Position numbers and translations under genes: made by a program. A stretch of 59,323 nucleotides of DNA from the NCBI RefSeq assembly GCF_900102215.1, contig NZ_FNBG01000031.1, positions 1 to 59,323 on the forward strand, in the 5' to 3' direction. The stretch comes from Fontibacillus panacisegetis (GTDB taxonomy: Bacteria; Bacillota; Bacilli; Paenibacillales; Paenibacillaceae). Below, piece by piece: positions 45,817 through 54,902 of the stretch. The notes below the pieces were generated by a model. That model was not told the origin of the DNA. It saw nothing but the letters and a program-made list of their open reading frames with translations, and did not search any database. Every line of letters begins with the position of its first letter. Positions within the stretch are counted from its first letter, which is position 1.

Positions 45817-46854
45817 CTATTTCCGTTTTTTGTAGAGCAAATATAGAAAAAAGGGCGCTCCAATTCCTGCAGTAAACACACCTGCCGGTATATCAAGCGG
45901 CAAAAAAGCAGTTCTTCCAACGACATCAGATACACTTACAATAAGTCCTCCAAGTAACATCGTCACAGGCACAAGTCCTCCAAAAGACCCGTTGACTAGC
46001 TTTTTTGCTGCATGAGGTGCAATTAATCCAACAAATCCAATCGCACCAGCATAAGCAACGGCTGAGCCTGCGAGAGCCACACTAACAATCAGCAGACCAA
46101 ATCGTTGCAGCTCAACCTTCGCTCCCAATCCGGTGGCGATGTCATCTCCAAGCTGCTGTACATTAACCGCCCTGGAAAATAGCAGTGCTAGTGGTGCAAA
46201 TACTACGACCCACACAAGCATAGACTGTACATGTGACCATGTTGCTCCATAGACGCTTCCCGTCATCCAAATATAAGCCTTGCTAGCAATATCCGTAGCA
46301 CTAACAACAATCATCATCGTCGTTAAAGCGCTTGTTACAGCGGCCATACCTATACCGATCAGCACTAATCGATACGGAGTTACACCTTTGTACCAGGACA
46401 AAAGATAGATCGCAAAGGATACTACTGCGGCCCCTACAATGGCCCCAAGCGGCAGCCACTTAATGCTGAACGTACCTAGACAATACGTAATAAAAATAAT
46501 CGCTCCCACTGATGCCCCGCCTGTTATTCCAATAATATCGGGAGAAGCCAGCGGATTGCGGATCACGCCCTGAAGAATTAATCCCGACAGGCCAAGCGCA
46601 GCTCCTACTAATAACGATACGAGCATCCGGGGCAGACGATGTGTATTGATGACAAAATCATATTCACCAGTACCCATACCAAGTAAATGCTTAAGAACTG
46701 CAAATGGATGTATCATAATACTTCCAATTGAAAGTCCCAGTATAAATACGAGACAAGTGATCATTACCAAAAGACTAACCGTTCTAACCCATTTTCTATC
46801 AATCAAAAAGGAGATCTTGCCGGAACGAGTCCGTAAAGTGATATGACGATTCAT
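45817..46854 (-). CDS. FecCD-family siderophore permease, second subunit
   Basis: The 345-residue membrane protein has about ten helices and FecCD-family motifs: RLPRMLVSLLVGAALGLSGLILQGVIRNPLASPDIIGITGGAS near the N-terminus, GDDIATGLGAKVE, and GAIGFVGLIAPHAAKKL (the BtuC-type ATPase-contact region). It overlaps the other permease gene by four bases (ATGA). It and its partner make the transmembrane channel for a ferric siderophore, probably catecholate by the analogy of the Feu/Yfi systems. Confidence 0.93.
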   Translation of the reverse strand: MNRHITLRTRSGKISFLIDRKWVRTVSLLVMITCLVFILGLSIGSIMIHPFAVLKHLLGMGTGEYDFVINTHRLPRMLVSLLVGAALGLSGLILQGVIRNPLASPDIIGITGGASVGAIIFITYCLGTFSIKWLPLGAIVGAAVVSFAIYLLSWYKGVTPYRLVLIGIGMAAVTSALTTMMIVVSATDIASKAYIWMTGSVYGATWSHVQSMLVWVVVFAPLALLFSRAVNVQQLGDDIATGLGAKVELQRFGLLIVSVALAGSAVAYAGAIGFVGLIAPHAAKKLVNGSFGGLVPVTMLLGGLIVSVSDVVGRTAFLPLDIPAGVFTAGIGAPFFLYLLYKKRK

Positions 46855-47864
46855 GATTTACGGAACCCCCTGCGTGCCAAGTAAATGAAAAACGGTGCTC
46901 CAAACAACGCGGTCAACACGCCGACTGGCATTTCCTCTGGCATGATGACAAATCTGGAGATGATATCGGCAAAAAGAAGCAGACTAGCCCCTAGTAATAC
47001 ACAATATGGAGTGATCCAACGGTAATCAGCACCGACTAGCGCCCGCACCATATGTGGGACAATCAGTCCAATAAAGCCGATCGAGCCACCAATCGCAACA
47101 GAGCCTCCAGCCAGTACAACGACAACGACAGCCATTAACAGTTTAATAAGTAATGTACGTTGACCTAATCCTGTAGCAATATCGTCCCCTGATGTGAGAA
47201 TGTTGACCGTAGTCCCTAGAAAAAACGCCAAAAGGCCCGCTCCTGCTATAAATGGCAAAAGCGGTACTAACATATCCAGCGTTCTTCCCGACACCGAACC
47301 TGCCAACCAGAACAGGACACCCTCAAGATTGCTCTCGCTTAGCACCAACATCCCGCTTGTAAACGAGGTGAATAAAGCAGACACTGCAGAGCCGGCTAGC
47401 ACTATTTTGACTGGAGATAATCCGTCACTTCCCAAAGTCCCCAGCATATAGACTAGCGCTGAAGCGATTGCTGCTCCTAAAAAGGCAAGCCACATAAAAT
47501 ACGACAGAGAGGATACAGATAAGAAGGATGCTGCCATAACGATGAAGAACATAGCACCAGCATTAATCCCGAAAACACTTGGAGAAGCGAGTGGATTCCG
47601 GGTTAACGCCTGCATAAATGCCCCAGCGATCGCCAGGCTTGCTCCGATTACAGTTGCAATCACTGCTCTCTCTACCCTTGTAGTTCGAACAATAATATGA
47701 TCCGAGGAGGAAGCATCATATTGAGTGAATGCCTCCACCACCGTACCAAGAGGCATTTTCGTCTGCCCAAAAGAGATGCTCGATACGAACAGGATCATAA
47801 ACATGAGCGCAGCAAATATCAATCCGATCCACTTCGATGAGTTACGAGAAAGAATAGCCTTCAT
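46851..47864 (-). CDS. FecCD-family siderophore permease, first subunit
   Basis: The 337-residue protein has about ten helices and the family landmarks ASLAIAGAFMQALTRNPLASPSVFGINAGA, GDDIATGLGQRTL and GSIGFIGLIVPHMVRALVG. It resembles FeuB/YfiZ. It begins four bases after the binding lipoprotein gene, although its ribosome binding site is weak, which suggests coupled translation. Confidence 0.93.
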   Translation of the reverse strand: MKAILSRNSSKWIGLIFAALMFMILFVSSISFGQTKMPLGTVVEAFTQYDASSSDHIIVRTTRVERAVIATVIGASLAIAGAFMQALTRNPLASPSVFGINAGAMFFIVMAASFLSVSSLSYFMWLAFLGAAIASALVYMLGTLGSDGLSPVKIVLAGSAVSALFTSFTSGMLVLSESNLEGVLFWLAGSVSGRTLDMLVPLLPFIAGAGLLAFFLGTTVNILTSGDDIATGLGQRTLLIKLLMAVVVVVLAGGSVAIGGSIGFIGLIVPHMVRALVGADYRWITPYCVLLGASLLLFADIISRFVIMPEEMPVGVLTALFGAPFFIYLARRGFRKS

Positions 47865-47868
47865 ATGT

Positions 47869-48894
47869 TTATGGGGTCAGGCCGTAATGCTGATAAACCT
47901 CGTCCAGCATACGATTGGCTGCGATAATACCTGCACCGTTATTCCAAAACACTTCGTTAACCATAAACACTTGATTGTTCTTCACTGCATCCAGATTGCT
48001 CCAGAGTGCGTGGCTGGTCCATTCTTCATACGTTTTCTGAACTTCATCTTCCCCTGTATCATCAAATTGGAAAATGAAGAATACGCCACCATTCATACTC
48101 GGAATGCTCTCTTTACTTGTCAGCTTAAGAACAGTTTCCCCTTTATCTCTAGCTTCTTGTTGAGATGCTGAAAATACAAAGCCAAGCTCCGACAGAATTT
48201 CAGGGGCAAATCCACTGGCATAAATACGTGCATGATCCGCTCTAAAGTTCAGAACAGACACTTCTTCAGGCCAAGTAATGTCTGATTTCCCGGCAATTTT
48301 TGTTTTAAAATCTGCCACTCGTTTATCCCAATCCGCGAGAAGCTGATTCCCCTTCTCCTCTTGATTTGTAGCTTTTCCCATCAGACCAATCGTTTCTTTA
48401 AATGTAAATACGGTTTCCGATACAACCGTTGGAGCAATTTGTGACAGCTGCTCATAAATAGCTTCATGTCTGATTTTGGACGCCACAATCAATTCCGGTT
48501 TCAGCTTAGAAATTTCCTCTAGATTCGGCTGAGTTTCCAGACCGACAATAGGTACACCATCTAGATCTTGTCTCAAATAAGTATAGATCGGCTGTTCCAC
48601 CCAGGACTCAACTACTCCAACAGGCTTAACACCCAAAGCTACAGCAACGTCTGTAGCACCTTGGTATAAAGTGACCACACGCTGCGGAGTTCCTTTAATT
48701 TCTGTCGTTCCCATAGCATGTTCAATCGTACGTGTATCATTATTTGATTCCGGCTGGGTTGCTTCTGCCGCAGGAGCGTTAGAAGAAGTATTTGTCGACT
48801 TGTTTCCCGCTTCCTTTGCGCCACCGCATCCTGCTAGAACGAATACAAAAGTTAAAATACAAACCAGCAGCAATTCTCTTCTTAGCTTCAACAT
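47869..48894 (-). CDS. Siderophore-binding lipoprotein (FeuA/YfiY-like)
   Basis: The 341-residue protein has a lipoprotein signal (LVCILTFVFVLAGCGGAKE) and a class-III, TroA-like binding fold of the FepB/FeuA group: HAMGTTEIKGTPQRVVTLYQGATDVAVALGVKPVGV, LEEISKLKPELIVASKIRHEAIYEQLSQIAPTV, and a C-terminal helix EVFWNNGAGIIAANRMLDEVY. It captures the ferric siderophore and feeds the two permeases. A Fur box sits in front of it, so it is the first gene of an iron-repressed operon. Confidence 0.93.
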   Translation of the reverse strand: MLKLRRELLLVCILTFVFVLAGCGGAKEAGNKSTNTSSNAPAAEATQPESNNDTRTIEHAMGTTEIKGTPQRVVTLYQGATDVAVALGVKPVGVVESWVEQPIYTYLRQDLDGVPIVGLETQPNLEEISKLKPELIVASKIRHEAIYEQLSQIAPTVVSETVFTFKETIGLMGKATNQEEKGNQLLADWDKRVADFKTKIAGKSDITWPEEVSVLNFRADHARIYASGFAPEILSELGFVFSASQQEARDKGETVLKLTSKESIPSMNGGVFFIFQFDDTGEDEVQKTYEEWTSHALWSNLDAVKNNQVFMVNEVFWNNGAGIIAANRMLDEVYQHYGLTP

Positions 48895-48930
48895 GCCTCG
48901 ATGCTCTCTCCCTTATTACGTATAATGTAA

Positions 48931-48951
48931 TGATATTGATTCTCATTATCG
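48931..48951. promoter_or_regulatory. Fur box in front of the siderophore uptake operon
   Basis: TGATATTGATTCTCATTATC, with G at the next position, matches the Fur/PerR-type inverted repeat (TGATAATnATTATCA-like 7-1-7 form) closely. It lies 37-57 bp upstream of the binding-protein start, the expected place for repression when iron is plentiful. Confidence 0.8.
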
Positions 48952-49013
48952 ATTATACAAAATGAAGAAAGAATGAACATGGATTTTCCCGTCCGTCTTT
49001 TGGAGAAAAACGA

Positions 49014-50609
49014 CTAAAATAACAGTTGGACTTGATCCAGAAGTAAATTATGGGACAGCGAGGTATAGCACGTATACAAATGACGACTATTATACATCGA
49101 ATATACCGATCCTTCCTTAACTGCCTTTAGAGATCGCCACTGTTCGCTATCGAATAAAATGCTTACTCTTCGTGCAATGGATTCATCAGTATCTATCGTC
49201 CCATCGTGTTTATGACTTGTCAGCATAATTCGGTCCGCTTCAAATTGTTGGAGCTCATCCGGTTCAATTTCCTTGTAATGCGATATTTTCTCGACTCCTT
49301 GAGGGATAGAGATCTGCAGGTCACCATACAGGACGGCTCCTAGATTGCGCTGCCCGTATACACACAGTTTGTTTTTACCTATTCCAATAATTAAAAGACT
49401 GTCAGTGCCCACCTTGCGATGCACCCGGTCACGTATTTGATCACATTTCAATTCATAACGCCTCAGCCAATCATAGGCTTCTTGTTCTTTACCCACCAAT
49501 CTGGCGATGGTCTGTAAATGAACCCTCCATGGTTCAAAAAAGGGCAGGGTCACGGTAGGGGCGATATGATCATATATTTTTTCCTTGCTGGATTTATCAA
49601 AATCACGGTATTGCGTTGTTAAAATGAGAGCCGGCTTCACAGACATCAGCTTTTCCAAATTCGGTGCGAGCTCCCCTATATTTATCGTATTGTTGAGCCC
49701 TTCAGTCATAGGATATGCTCTATTGATCACAGCCGCATAAGGTTCAATCCCTAAAGCCAACAAATGACCTGTGAGCAGGGGTTTCAGTGAAGCGATCCTC
49801 TCCGTTTGTTTCATAGATTTTATATATAGCATCGGCGACTTGCCCGACATATTTTTAAACTTGCGGCTAAAATAAAACTCATCACTGAATCCAACATTTT
49901 GCGCTATAGAACGCATTGAATCATTGGTAGACAGCAGTAATTGCTTAGCATGCTTGATTCTGATTTCATTCAAATATTCTACAGGGCTTTTGCCAGTCGT
50001 TTTCTTGAAAACTCTTGTAAAATAATCCGGGCTGACCCCCGCCATCGTCGCAAGCTTATCCCGATGAATGGAATAAGGATAGTTCTGTTCCATATAATCA
50101 ATTGCTTTATTTACCATCTGATTCCGATCCGTATGCTCCTTATGCAGAGCGTCTTTAAAGAGTACCATCAGTATTTCCTGAAAAATGAGATTGCCCTTCA
50201 TCGCATCCCAAGGGTCGCCGTTATTCAAGAAATTCTCCATCTCGGTAAGTTTTCCTAGCAGAAAATGATAATTGCTAATCGAAATTTCCTTTGGAAAATG
50301 AACGTCTGCCGGAACAAAGCAGCCTTGCTCATCCTGATGCAAAGCATGAAACTGAATGTCATAATAATCAATCCGGCTATTCCTCGGAGCCTGATGTTTT
50401 ACGGAGGTTCCCGGTGGCAGCACCAGCACTTGCTGACTGTGTAACGGCGTGATCAGTCCGTCAATTTCAATCTCTCCGCTAGCATCCAGCATGAACAGCA
50501 GTGTATAGAGTCTCGTATGCTCCGTCAGAGAAGAGATGTTTTTATTTTTTTTGCGTTTTACGTCCTCTATTTTGTAGATGTACTTTGCAATTTGCTCCGA
50601 TTTATTCAC
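49014..50609 (-). CDS. AraC-family regulator with siderophore-receptor domain (Btr-like)
   Basis: The 531-residue protein starts at GTG behind AGGGTACT. Residues 1-170 are a cupin-like sensor region, ~175-275 are two AraC helix-turn-helices (DKLATMAGVSPDYFTRVFKKTTGKSPVEYLNEIRIKHA, then SIAQNVGFSDEFYFSRKFKNMSGKSP), and ~280-531 are a TroA/FeuA-like ligand-binding domain (LKPLLTGHLLALGIEPYAAVINRAYP, LEKLMSVKPALILTT). B. subtilis Btr has a similar make-up and activates the feuABC operon when iron-loaded siderophore binds its receptor domain. Here it is next to such an operon, transcribed the same way. Confidence 0.88.
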   Translation of the reverse strand: MNKSEQIAKYIYKIEDVKRKKNKNISSLTEHTRLYTLLFMLDASGEIEIDGLITPLHSQQVLVLPPGTSVKHQAPRNSRIDYYDIQFHALHQDEQGCFVPADVHFPKEISISNYHFLLGKLTEMENFLNNGDPWDAMKGNLIFQEILMVLFKDALHKEHTDRNQMVNKAIDYMEQNYPYSIHRDKLATMAGVSPDYFTRVFKKTTGKSPVEYLNEIRIKHAKQLLLSTNDSMRSIAQNVGFSDEFYFSRKFKNMSGKSPMLYIKSMKQTERIASLKPLLTGHLLALGIEPYAAVINRAYPMTEGLNNTINIGELAPNLEKLMSVKPALILTTQYRDFDKSSKEKIYDHIAPTVTLPFFEPWRVHLQTIARLVGKEQEAYDWLRRYELKCDQIRDRVHRKVGTDSLLIIGIGKNKLCVYGQRNLGAVLYGDLQISIPQGVEKISHYKEIEPDELQQFEADRIMLTSHKHDGTIDTDESIARRVSILFDSEQWRSLKAVKEGSVYSMYNSRHLYTCYTSLSHNLLLDQVQLLF

Positions 50610-50677
50610 AGTACCCTGCCTTTCTCATACCTTACTATCGAAGATTATAAGTGATGATAGGTATGACATCAACGGCA

Positions 50678-50716
50678 ATAGCCCAACGATTCTTTTCACA
50701 AAGAATGCTGGGCTAT
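50678..50716 (-). terminator. Hairpin after the ECF sigma/anti-sigma operon
   Basis: ATAGCCCA and TGGGCTAT close a long stem with inner ATTCTTT/AAAGAAT pairing and a four-base loop, ~15 bp past the anti-sigma stop. The T tract on the minus strand is weak. Confidence 0.55.
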
Positions 50717-50731
50717 GAGGTAATGAATAAG

Positions 50732-51787
50732 TTACTTTATTGGGATGGTCATCTCCATCTTTTTTACAAACTCGGGATCAAGCTGGTCAACACCAGCTGC
50801 ATGTGGACGTATGGTTACGGACAATGGAACAGAATCGGCTGCTTCAAAGCTTGCTTTCCATTCCAACTCTAGACCCGAGGAAGTGATGTTTCGCTTCGAA
50901 ATAGACCCCTTAGGTGCTATCTCTCGCCCTGCTTCATCTACCATCTCAAAGTTCCAATCCGGAGTCATTATCCCCTTTCCTGTACCTATGATATCTATGG
51001 AGGATGCCGAATAAACAAGTTTCTCTACATTCACTGTCACGTTTCCATAAGTCCTGCTGTTCATTACAAAGATGGTTTTGTTAGCTTCTTCATTCAGGGC
51101 AACCGGAAAAGAAAAATCCCACTCTCCCCATGTGCTGCCGATTTTCTCTACATTCATACTCAATTGAAATTGGTGCGGGAGATCTCTCATTGATTTAATT
51201 TGAATAACTCCTGCATAATGATTGTTATCTATAAAGCTTCCACGACTTGAATAACCGTAGGTGTCTATTGTTTTCCCGTTAACAGCTGCGATAATTCGAA
51301 TGTCATCAAACCCGTCTTCCTTACGATCCTTCACCGTAAATCCATCCTTTGAAGTAAGTAGAAAGGCTATAGAAATATCTGATTTATCATAGAGAACCTC
51401 AGTTAATTGAAGTGACAGCCCATGATCCTCAACAACCTGCCCAAGCTCAGCGAACCACCCCTTGTCATGTGCAAACTTCAGATTATCGTCTCCAATCCTT
51501 TCAAAGATAGACTGAACGAGCGGAATTTGCTTCAGAGCATAGATCATTTGGGGATAGAATCCTATACCCAGACTAAGTACAATAGCGACAACAAGAGCTA
51601 TGTATCTCTTATTACCGAAGGTCTGTCTTCCGACTGTTGCTGTTATGACTGGCGGAGTGTCTGGAGCATCAGGCAAAGTCGATAAAATGTGATCGACACT
51701 ACTCCGCACATATTGAGAAACACCTCGATCCAATTCCTTTAGCTTGTCACCTATCTGTTGATCCCGTCCATTTTTAATGAAAATCAT
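50732..51787 (-). CDS. DUF4179 membrane protein, likely anti-sigma factor
   Basis: The 351-residue protein has a cytoplasmic N-terminal part (1-~60) with a short helix for sigma binding, one membrane segment (RYIALVVAIVLSLGIGFYPQMIYAL, ~62-86), then a DUF4179-type extracellular domain (SIFERIGDDNLKFAHDKGWFAELGQVVEDHGLSLQLTEVLYDKSDISIAFLL) and a second, beta-rich domain. Proteins of this kind follow ECF sigma factor genes and hold them inactive until an envelope signal arrives. The ATG follows GGGAGGATTAG and overlaps the sigma gene by 14 bases. Confidence 0.82.
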   Translation of the reverse strand: MIFIKNGRDQQIGDKLKELDRGVSQYVRSSVDHILSTLPDAPDTPPVITATVGRQTFGNKRYIALVVAIVLSLGIGFYPQMIYALKQIPLVQSIFERIGDDNLKFAHDKGWFAELGQVVEDHGLSLQLTEVLYDKSDISIAFLLTSKDGFTVKDRKEDGFDDIRIIAAVNGKTIDTYGYSSRGSFIDNNHYAGVIQIKSMRDLPHQFQLSMNVEKIGSTWGEWDFSFPVALNEEANKTIFVMNSRTYGNVTVNVEKLVYSASSIDIIGTGKGIMTPDWNFEMVDEAGREIAPKGSISKRNITSSGLELEWKASFEAADSVPLSVTIRPHAAGVDQLDPEFVKKMEMTIPIK

Positions 51788-52307
51788 AACTAATCCTCCC
51801 TTCTCCCTCCGAGCGAAGTAATATCACCAACTGTTTACGAGCTGCACTAAGTCTGGATTTTACAGTTCCTGCAGGTATTTGAAGCATTTCCGATATATCA
51901 TTAATCGGAATATCCTCCAAATAATACAAGGTGACAATGACACGGTGATCTACTTTTAACCTGTTTAATACATCCTGAAGCTCTACTGATTCATAAGAAA
52001 CGGCCTCTTCAACAGATTCGATCCAGTCTCCCAGGGGAACAAATCTTCTATCACTCGTCAGCATCTGATGACATCGGTTAATCAGGATGCGAATGATCCA
52101 TGTCTTAAAAAATCGCGGCTCCCTTAACGATGTAATAGAGCTGTAAGATTTCAGAATAGTATCCTGAATCGCATCGGCCACGCCTTCTTCCGAGTGAAGA
52201 ATTGATTTGGCGACTCGATACATTGTTCCTTCAGTTGCTTTTATCACTCGGACAAAAGCCTCCTTATGGCCTTGTTGTGCTAACCTCACATCCTCCTCAG
52301 AACACAT
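51774..52307 (-). CDS. ECF RNA polymerase sigma factor
   Basis: The 177-residue protein has region 2 (AIQDTILKSYSSITSLREPRFFKTWIIRILINRC, with the -10-binding helix) and region 4 (LQDVLNRLKVDHRVIVTLYYLEDIPINDISEMLQIPAGTVKSRLSAARKQL, the -35-binding helix-turn-helix). That is the ECF subclass near SigV/SigW of Bacillus. The ATG follows GGGGAGG. It is cotranscribed with a DUF4179 anti-sigma gene and has an ECF-type promoter in front of it, so it is likely self-regulated. Confidence 0.93.
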   Translation of the reverse strand: MCSEEDVRLAQQGHKEAFVRVIKATEGTMYRVAKSILHSEEGVADAIQDTILKSYSSITSLREPRFFKTWIIRILINRCHQMLTSDRRFVPLGDWIESVEEAVSYESVELQDVLNRLKVDHRVIVTLYYLEDIPINDISEMLQIPAGTVKSRLSAARKQLVILLRSEGEGRISYDFH

Positions 52308-52345
52308 AGCTCATACCTCCCCTCAAGTTTGTTGTTCTTCCTATT

Positions 52346-52372
52346 AGATCGTTCAATTAAGTATTTGGTTCA
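52346..52372 (-). promoter_or_regulatory. Candidate ECF-type autoregulatory promoter
   Basis: On the minus strand TGAACC (52372-52367) and CGATCT (52351-52346) are separated by 15 bp and precede AGGGGAGG and the sigma factor ATG. That resembles ECF promoters, with an AAC-containing -35 element and a CG-containing -10 element, and it lies 39-65 bp upstream of the start codon. Confidence 0.45.
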
Positions 52373-52505
52373 CATTCATATGTAAAGCTAACAAGAGACA
52401 TATCTAATCATTCTCCACGCAAATAGTCCATTGTCTATTTCATACCCCTGTCATCCGCGCATAAGATGTACGAAATCACTAAACATGGAGGTGTCACATA
52501 AACCC

Positions 52506-53690
52506 ATGAAGTTTAGCGTTGTCATTCCCTCTTTTAACCGCTCCATGCAATTAATGCTAACGTTGAAGGCATTTGAAAAGCAAACGTGTTCTATGGACCA
52601 ATTTGAGATCATCATTGTCAATGACGGTTCAACAGATGATACTATTGAGCGATTGCAGCAATATCATCCTCCCTATCGTCTTACTCTGTTATCTCTGAAG
52701 CAGCAATCAGGCAGATCTGTTGCGCGGAACGTTGGTGTCGATGAGACCAAAGAGCGCTACATTATTTTTTGCGACCCGGATTTTCTTGTCTCTCCGAACT
52801 TTATTCAAATCCATACCCTGTACCATACAAAATACCGAAACACCGTTGTGTCAGGCGCACCTAACATATGGCAAAATGTCTATACTCATATGCACGCCGA
52901 CTTCTCAATGGATGAGAGAGGGCTTATGCATTCGGTATTGAAGGATACCGGCTTATGGAACGATCAGTTCTGGGAGGCAAAAGAGACCCTGGATGTTATA
53001 TCCTTGGATGACGTTCAGCATCAGACCGACAGGCTCAAGCAAGTAATTGCTCCGTGGGATGTAGATGAACCGATCAAGGCACAGTATGCAAAAACCGATG
53101 TAGCGCCTTGGTTGTTATCCGTCACCCGTTGCCTATCCATGCCTAAGAGACTATTTGTGAGAGCTGGCGGATTTCACGAGAAATTTTTCAAATACGGACT
53201 TGAGGATTGGGAGCTAGGTTACCGACTCCACCGTCGTGGATATAAATTCAAGGTCATCAAGAAGATCGTCGGCTACCATCAAGAACACCCATCATCCTTT
53301 CGAGATGCAGACTCTGAATTTGAAAATTTACAGATTCTCTACAAAAAACACGGCTACCGCGATCCAGAGCTAACCCTATTTGCAATCTGCCCTCCATCAG
53401 ATAAGATACGGGTCTATAAAAATACCCTTCGTACTTTGCGAAAATGGAAAAATAGCAAACGTCCATCGTACCGAAGATCAGCCCAGCAAGTAAGAAGAGC
53501 CTGTGCGCGAAGCGCAAAGCTGCTTTATACAAATCCTGATTCTCCGGTCTACAAGCATGTATCCTCTACATTAAAAAATGGTTTGATTTCACTGGATCAA
53601 ATTTATTCAGGAAAAGCAAGTCCATTACAAAAACACCGCAAAATCAAAAGTGTCATGGACAAAACATGCAGAAGCTTAAAGAGGGGCTAA
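52506..53690 (+). CDS. GT2 glycosyltransferase
   Basis: The 394-residue protein, from the ATG of MKFSVVIPSFNRS, is a family-2 (GT-A) glycosyltransferase: NRSMQLMLTLKAFEKQT, IIIVNDGSTDDTIERL, the GRSVARNVGV loop, and the DxD-like IIFCDPDFLV. The part around GGFHEKFFKYGLEDWELGYRLHRRG is the acceptor-binding region (ED motif) of chondroitin-type and related polymerising transferases. The GGAGGTG site is a little far from this ATG (about 12 bases), so a start at 52485 is a weaker option. The C-terminus is basic and helical. Cytoplasmic; substrate unknown. Confidence 0.85.
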   Translation: MKFSVVIPSFNRSMQLMLTLKAFEKQTCSMDQFEIIIVNDGSTDDTIERLQQYHPPYRLTLLSLKQQSGRSVARNVGVDETKERYIIFCDPDFLVSPNFIQIHTLYHTKYRNTVVSGAPNIWQNVYTHMHADFSMDERGLMHSVLKDTGLWNDQFWEAKETLDVISLDDVQHQTDRLKQVIAPWDVDEPIKAQYAKTDVAPWLLSVTRCLSMPKRLFVRAGGFHEKFFKYGLEDWELGYRLHRRGYKFKVIKKIVGYHQEHPSSFRDADSEFENLQILYKKHGYRDPELTLFAICPPSDKIRVYKNTLRTLRKWKNSKRPSYRRSAQQVRRACARSAKLLYTNPDSPVYKHVSSTLKNGLISLDQIYSGKASPLQKHRKIKSVMDKTCRSLKRG

Positions 53691-53700
53691 ACTCAAATAA

Positions 53701-53743
53701 AGAAGTAGTTCAAAGGAAATCTGCTTTCCCTAGAACTACTTCT
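53701..53743 (+). terminator. Hairpin terminator after the GT2 gene
   Basis: AGAAGTAGTTC and GAACTACTTCT pair perfectly, with inner AAAG/CTTT pairing. It lies 10 bp past the stop; the T tract is short. Confidence 0.55.
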
Positions 53744-53840
53744 CTGGTGAAAATCGTAATAATGACATTGTGAAATTCCCCAAATCTCCCCGAAATATCA
53801 TTCTCCTCGTTACAATACCATCTACTTCACTCATTAAGGA

Positions 53841-54596
53841 TCATAATATCGTTGTTAACAGCTTTTCGAATTTATTAGGGCTCATTATTTCATGAGTTAT
53901 AAATTTTCCGTCATAAAACAGTGCGAAGGTTGACCATATAACAGGAGCATATTGAGATTCATCCCGTGTAATCAATCTATGTGCGGTAAAAAGAACTCCT
54001 TTATTCACTGCAACCTCTCTTAACTCTTCTACTATACCAACAGCAAAAGGGCATTGGGCGGAAAAATATATCACAATCCCTTTTTCATTTACAGAGGCGT
54101 TTTCATCCATTTTTTTAAAGGCAGGAAGCGCAGCTGATTCATTCAGTTGCAGGGCAACCAGCTCAAAATATGGATCTGCCTGATCAACTACCTTGAATCC
54201 CATATGTTCAAAAAACCGTTTATCGCTTAGGTACGGGAGCTTTTTACTCCCCACGATATGAACAATTCCATCCATACCAAGTGCTGCTGCATCTTCCTTG
54301 CATTTATCCAGCAATCGCTTCGCATATCCTTGATTTTTATATTTTCCAGAAACCCAAAGACAATTTATGTACATATAGTTAGGTGCAGCAATAGGAGCCC
54401 ATGCTTTATCAGCAGGCAAGTACTCTATAAAAACCTTTGCACGCTCGTCTAAGCGATAAAACACTAACCCTTCCTCCATACGATCTGACAACCATTTTTT
54501 CTTCTCAATGACTGCTTGCTCATATTGTTTTGCTCCCAAGGCGCAGCAAATATGTTCATCTTTCAGATTGCTATTCGATAATTGGATACATTGCAT
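53841..54596 (-). CDS. GNAT acetyltransferase with YoaP-like C-terminal domain
   Basis: The 251-residue protein has an N-terminal GNAT domain with the acetyl-CoA loop (NCLWVSGKYKNQGYAKRLLDKCKEDAAALGM) and a C-terminal ~90-residue domain (EKGIVIYFSAQCPFAVGIVEELREVA) that matches the YoaP-like domain, with a thioredoxin-like start and a cysteine in SAQCPF. B. subtilis YoaP has the same length and order. The substrate is not known. Its ATG follows GGAAGG at a wide spacing. It is monocistronic. Confidence 0.85.
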   Translation of the reverse strand: MQCIQLSNSNLKDEHICCALGAKQYEQAVIEKKKWLSDRMEEGLVFYRLDERAKVFIEYLPADKAWAPIAAPNYMYINCLWVSGKYKNQGYAKRLLDKCKEDAAALGMDGIVHIVGSKKLPYLSDKRFFEHMGFKVVDQADPYFELVALQLNESAALPAFKKMDENASVNEKGIVIYFSAQCPFAVGIVEELREVAVNKGVLFTAHRLITRDESQYAPVIWSTFALFYDGKFITHEIMSPNKFEKLLTTIL

Positions 54597-54902
54597 TACT
54601 CTCCACTCTACCTTCCATTAAATTCAAATTTTCGCATTCATGAATCTTTCAGTCAGCGTTACAGGCTGCGACTCTAATAAGGACAATACGCAAGTCGTAC
54701 CCCGTAACTAAAATCATTCCGGGAAACAGCATTACGGTTAGCGGCGGTTATGTATATATTGAGTATATCAAAAGGTACTGACAAACGACTTTCTTTTATG
54801 TTATGACTAGATGCGGACTCATGCCGAATTTTTCATTTTGCATATGTCCAGCCTGTCTCTGTTGTCTAAAACGGAGTGAATCTATAACAAGGAGATTTTC
54901 GT
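54597..54902. other. 306-bp intergenic region, possible lipoprotein-gene relic
   Basis: This gap lies between divergent genes and should contain both promoters, but no strong -35/-10 pair stands out. A small plus-strand frame at 54640-54711 (24 codons with stop) reads MNLSVSVTGCDSNKDNTQVV, like the end of a lipoprotein signal. A shifted frame continues IIPGNSITVSGGYVYIEYI up to a stop at 54779-54781. There is no ribosome binding site, so at most it is the relic of a gene. The last 20 bp carry the AAGGAG site of the next gene. Confidence 0.25.
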
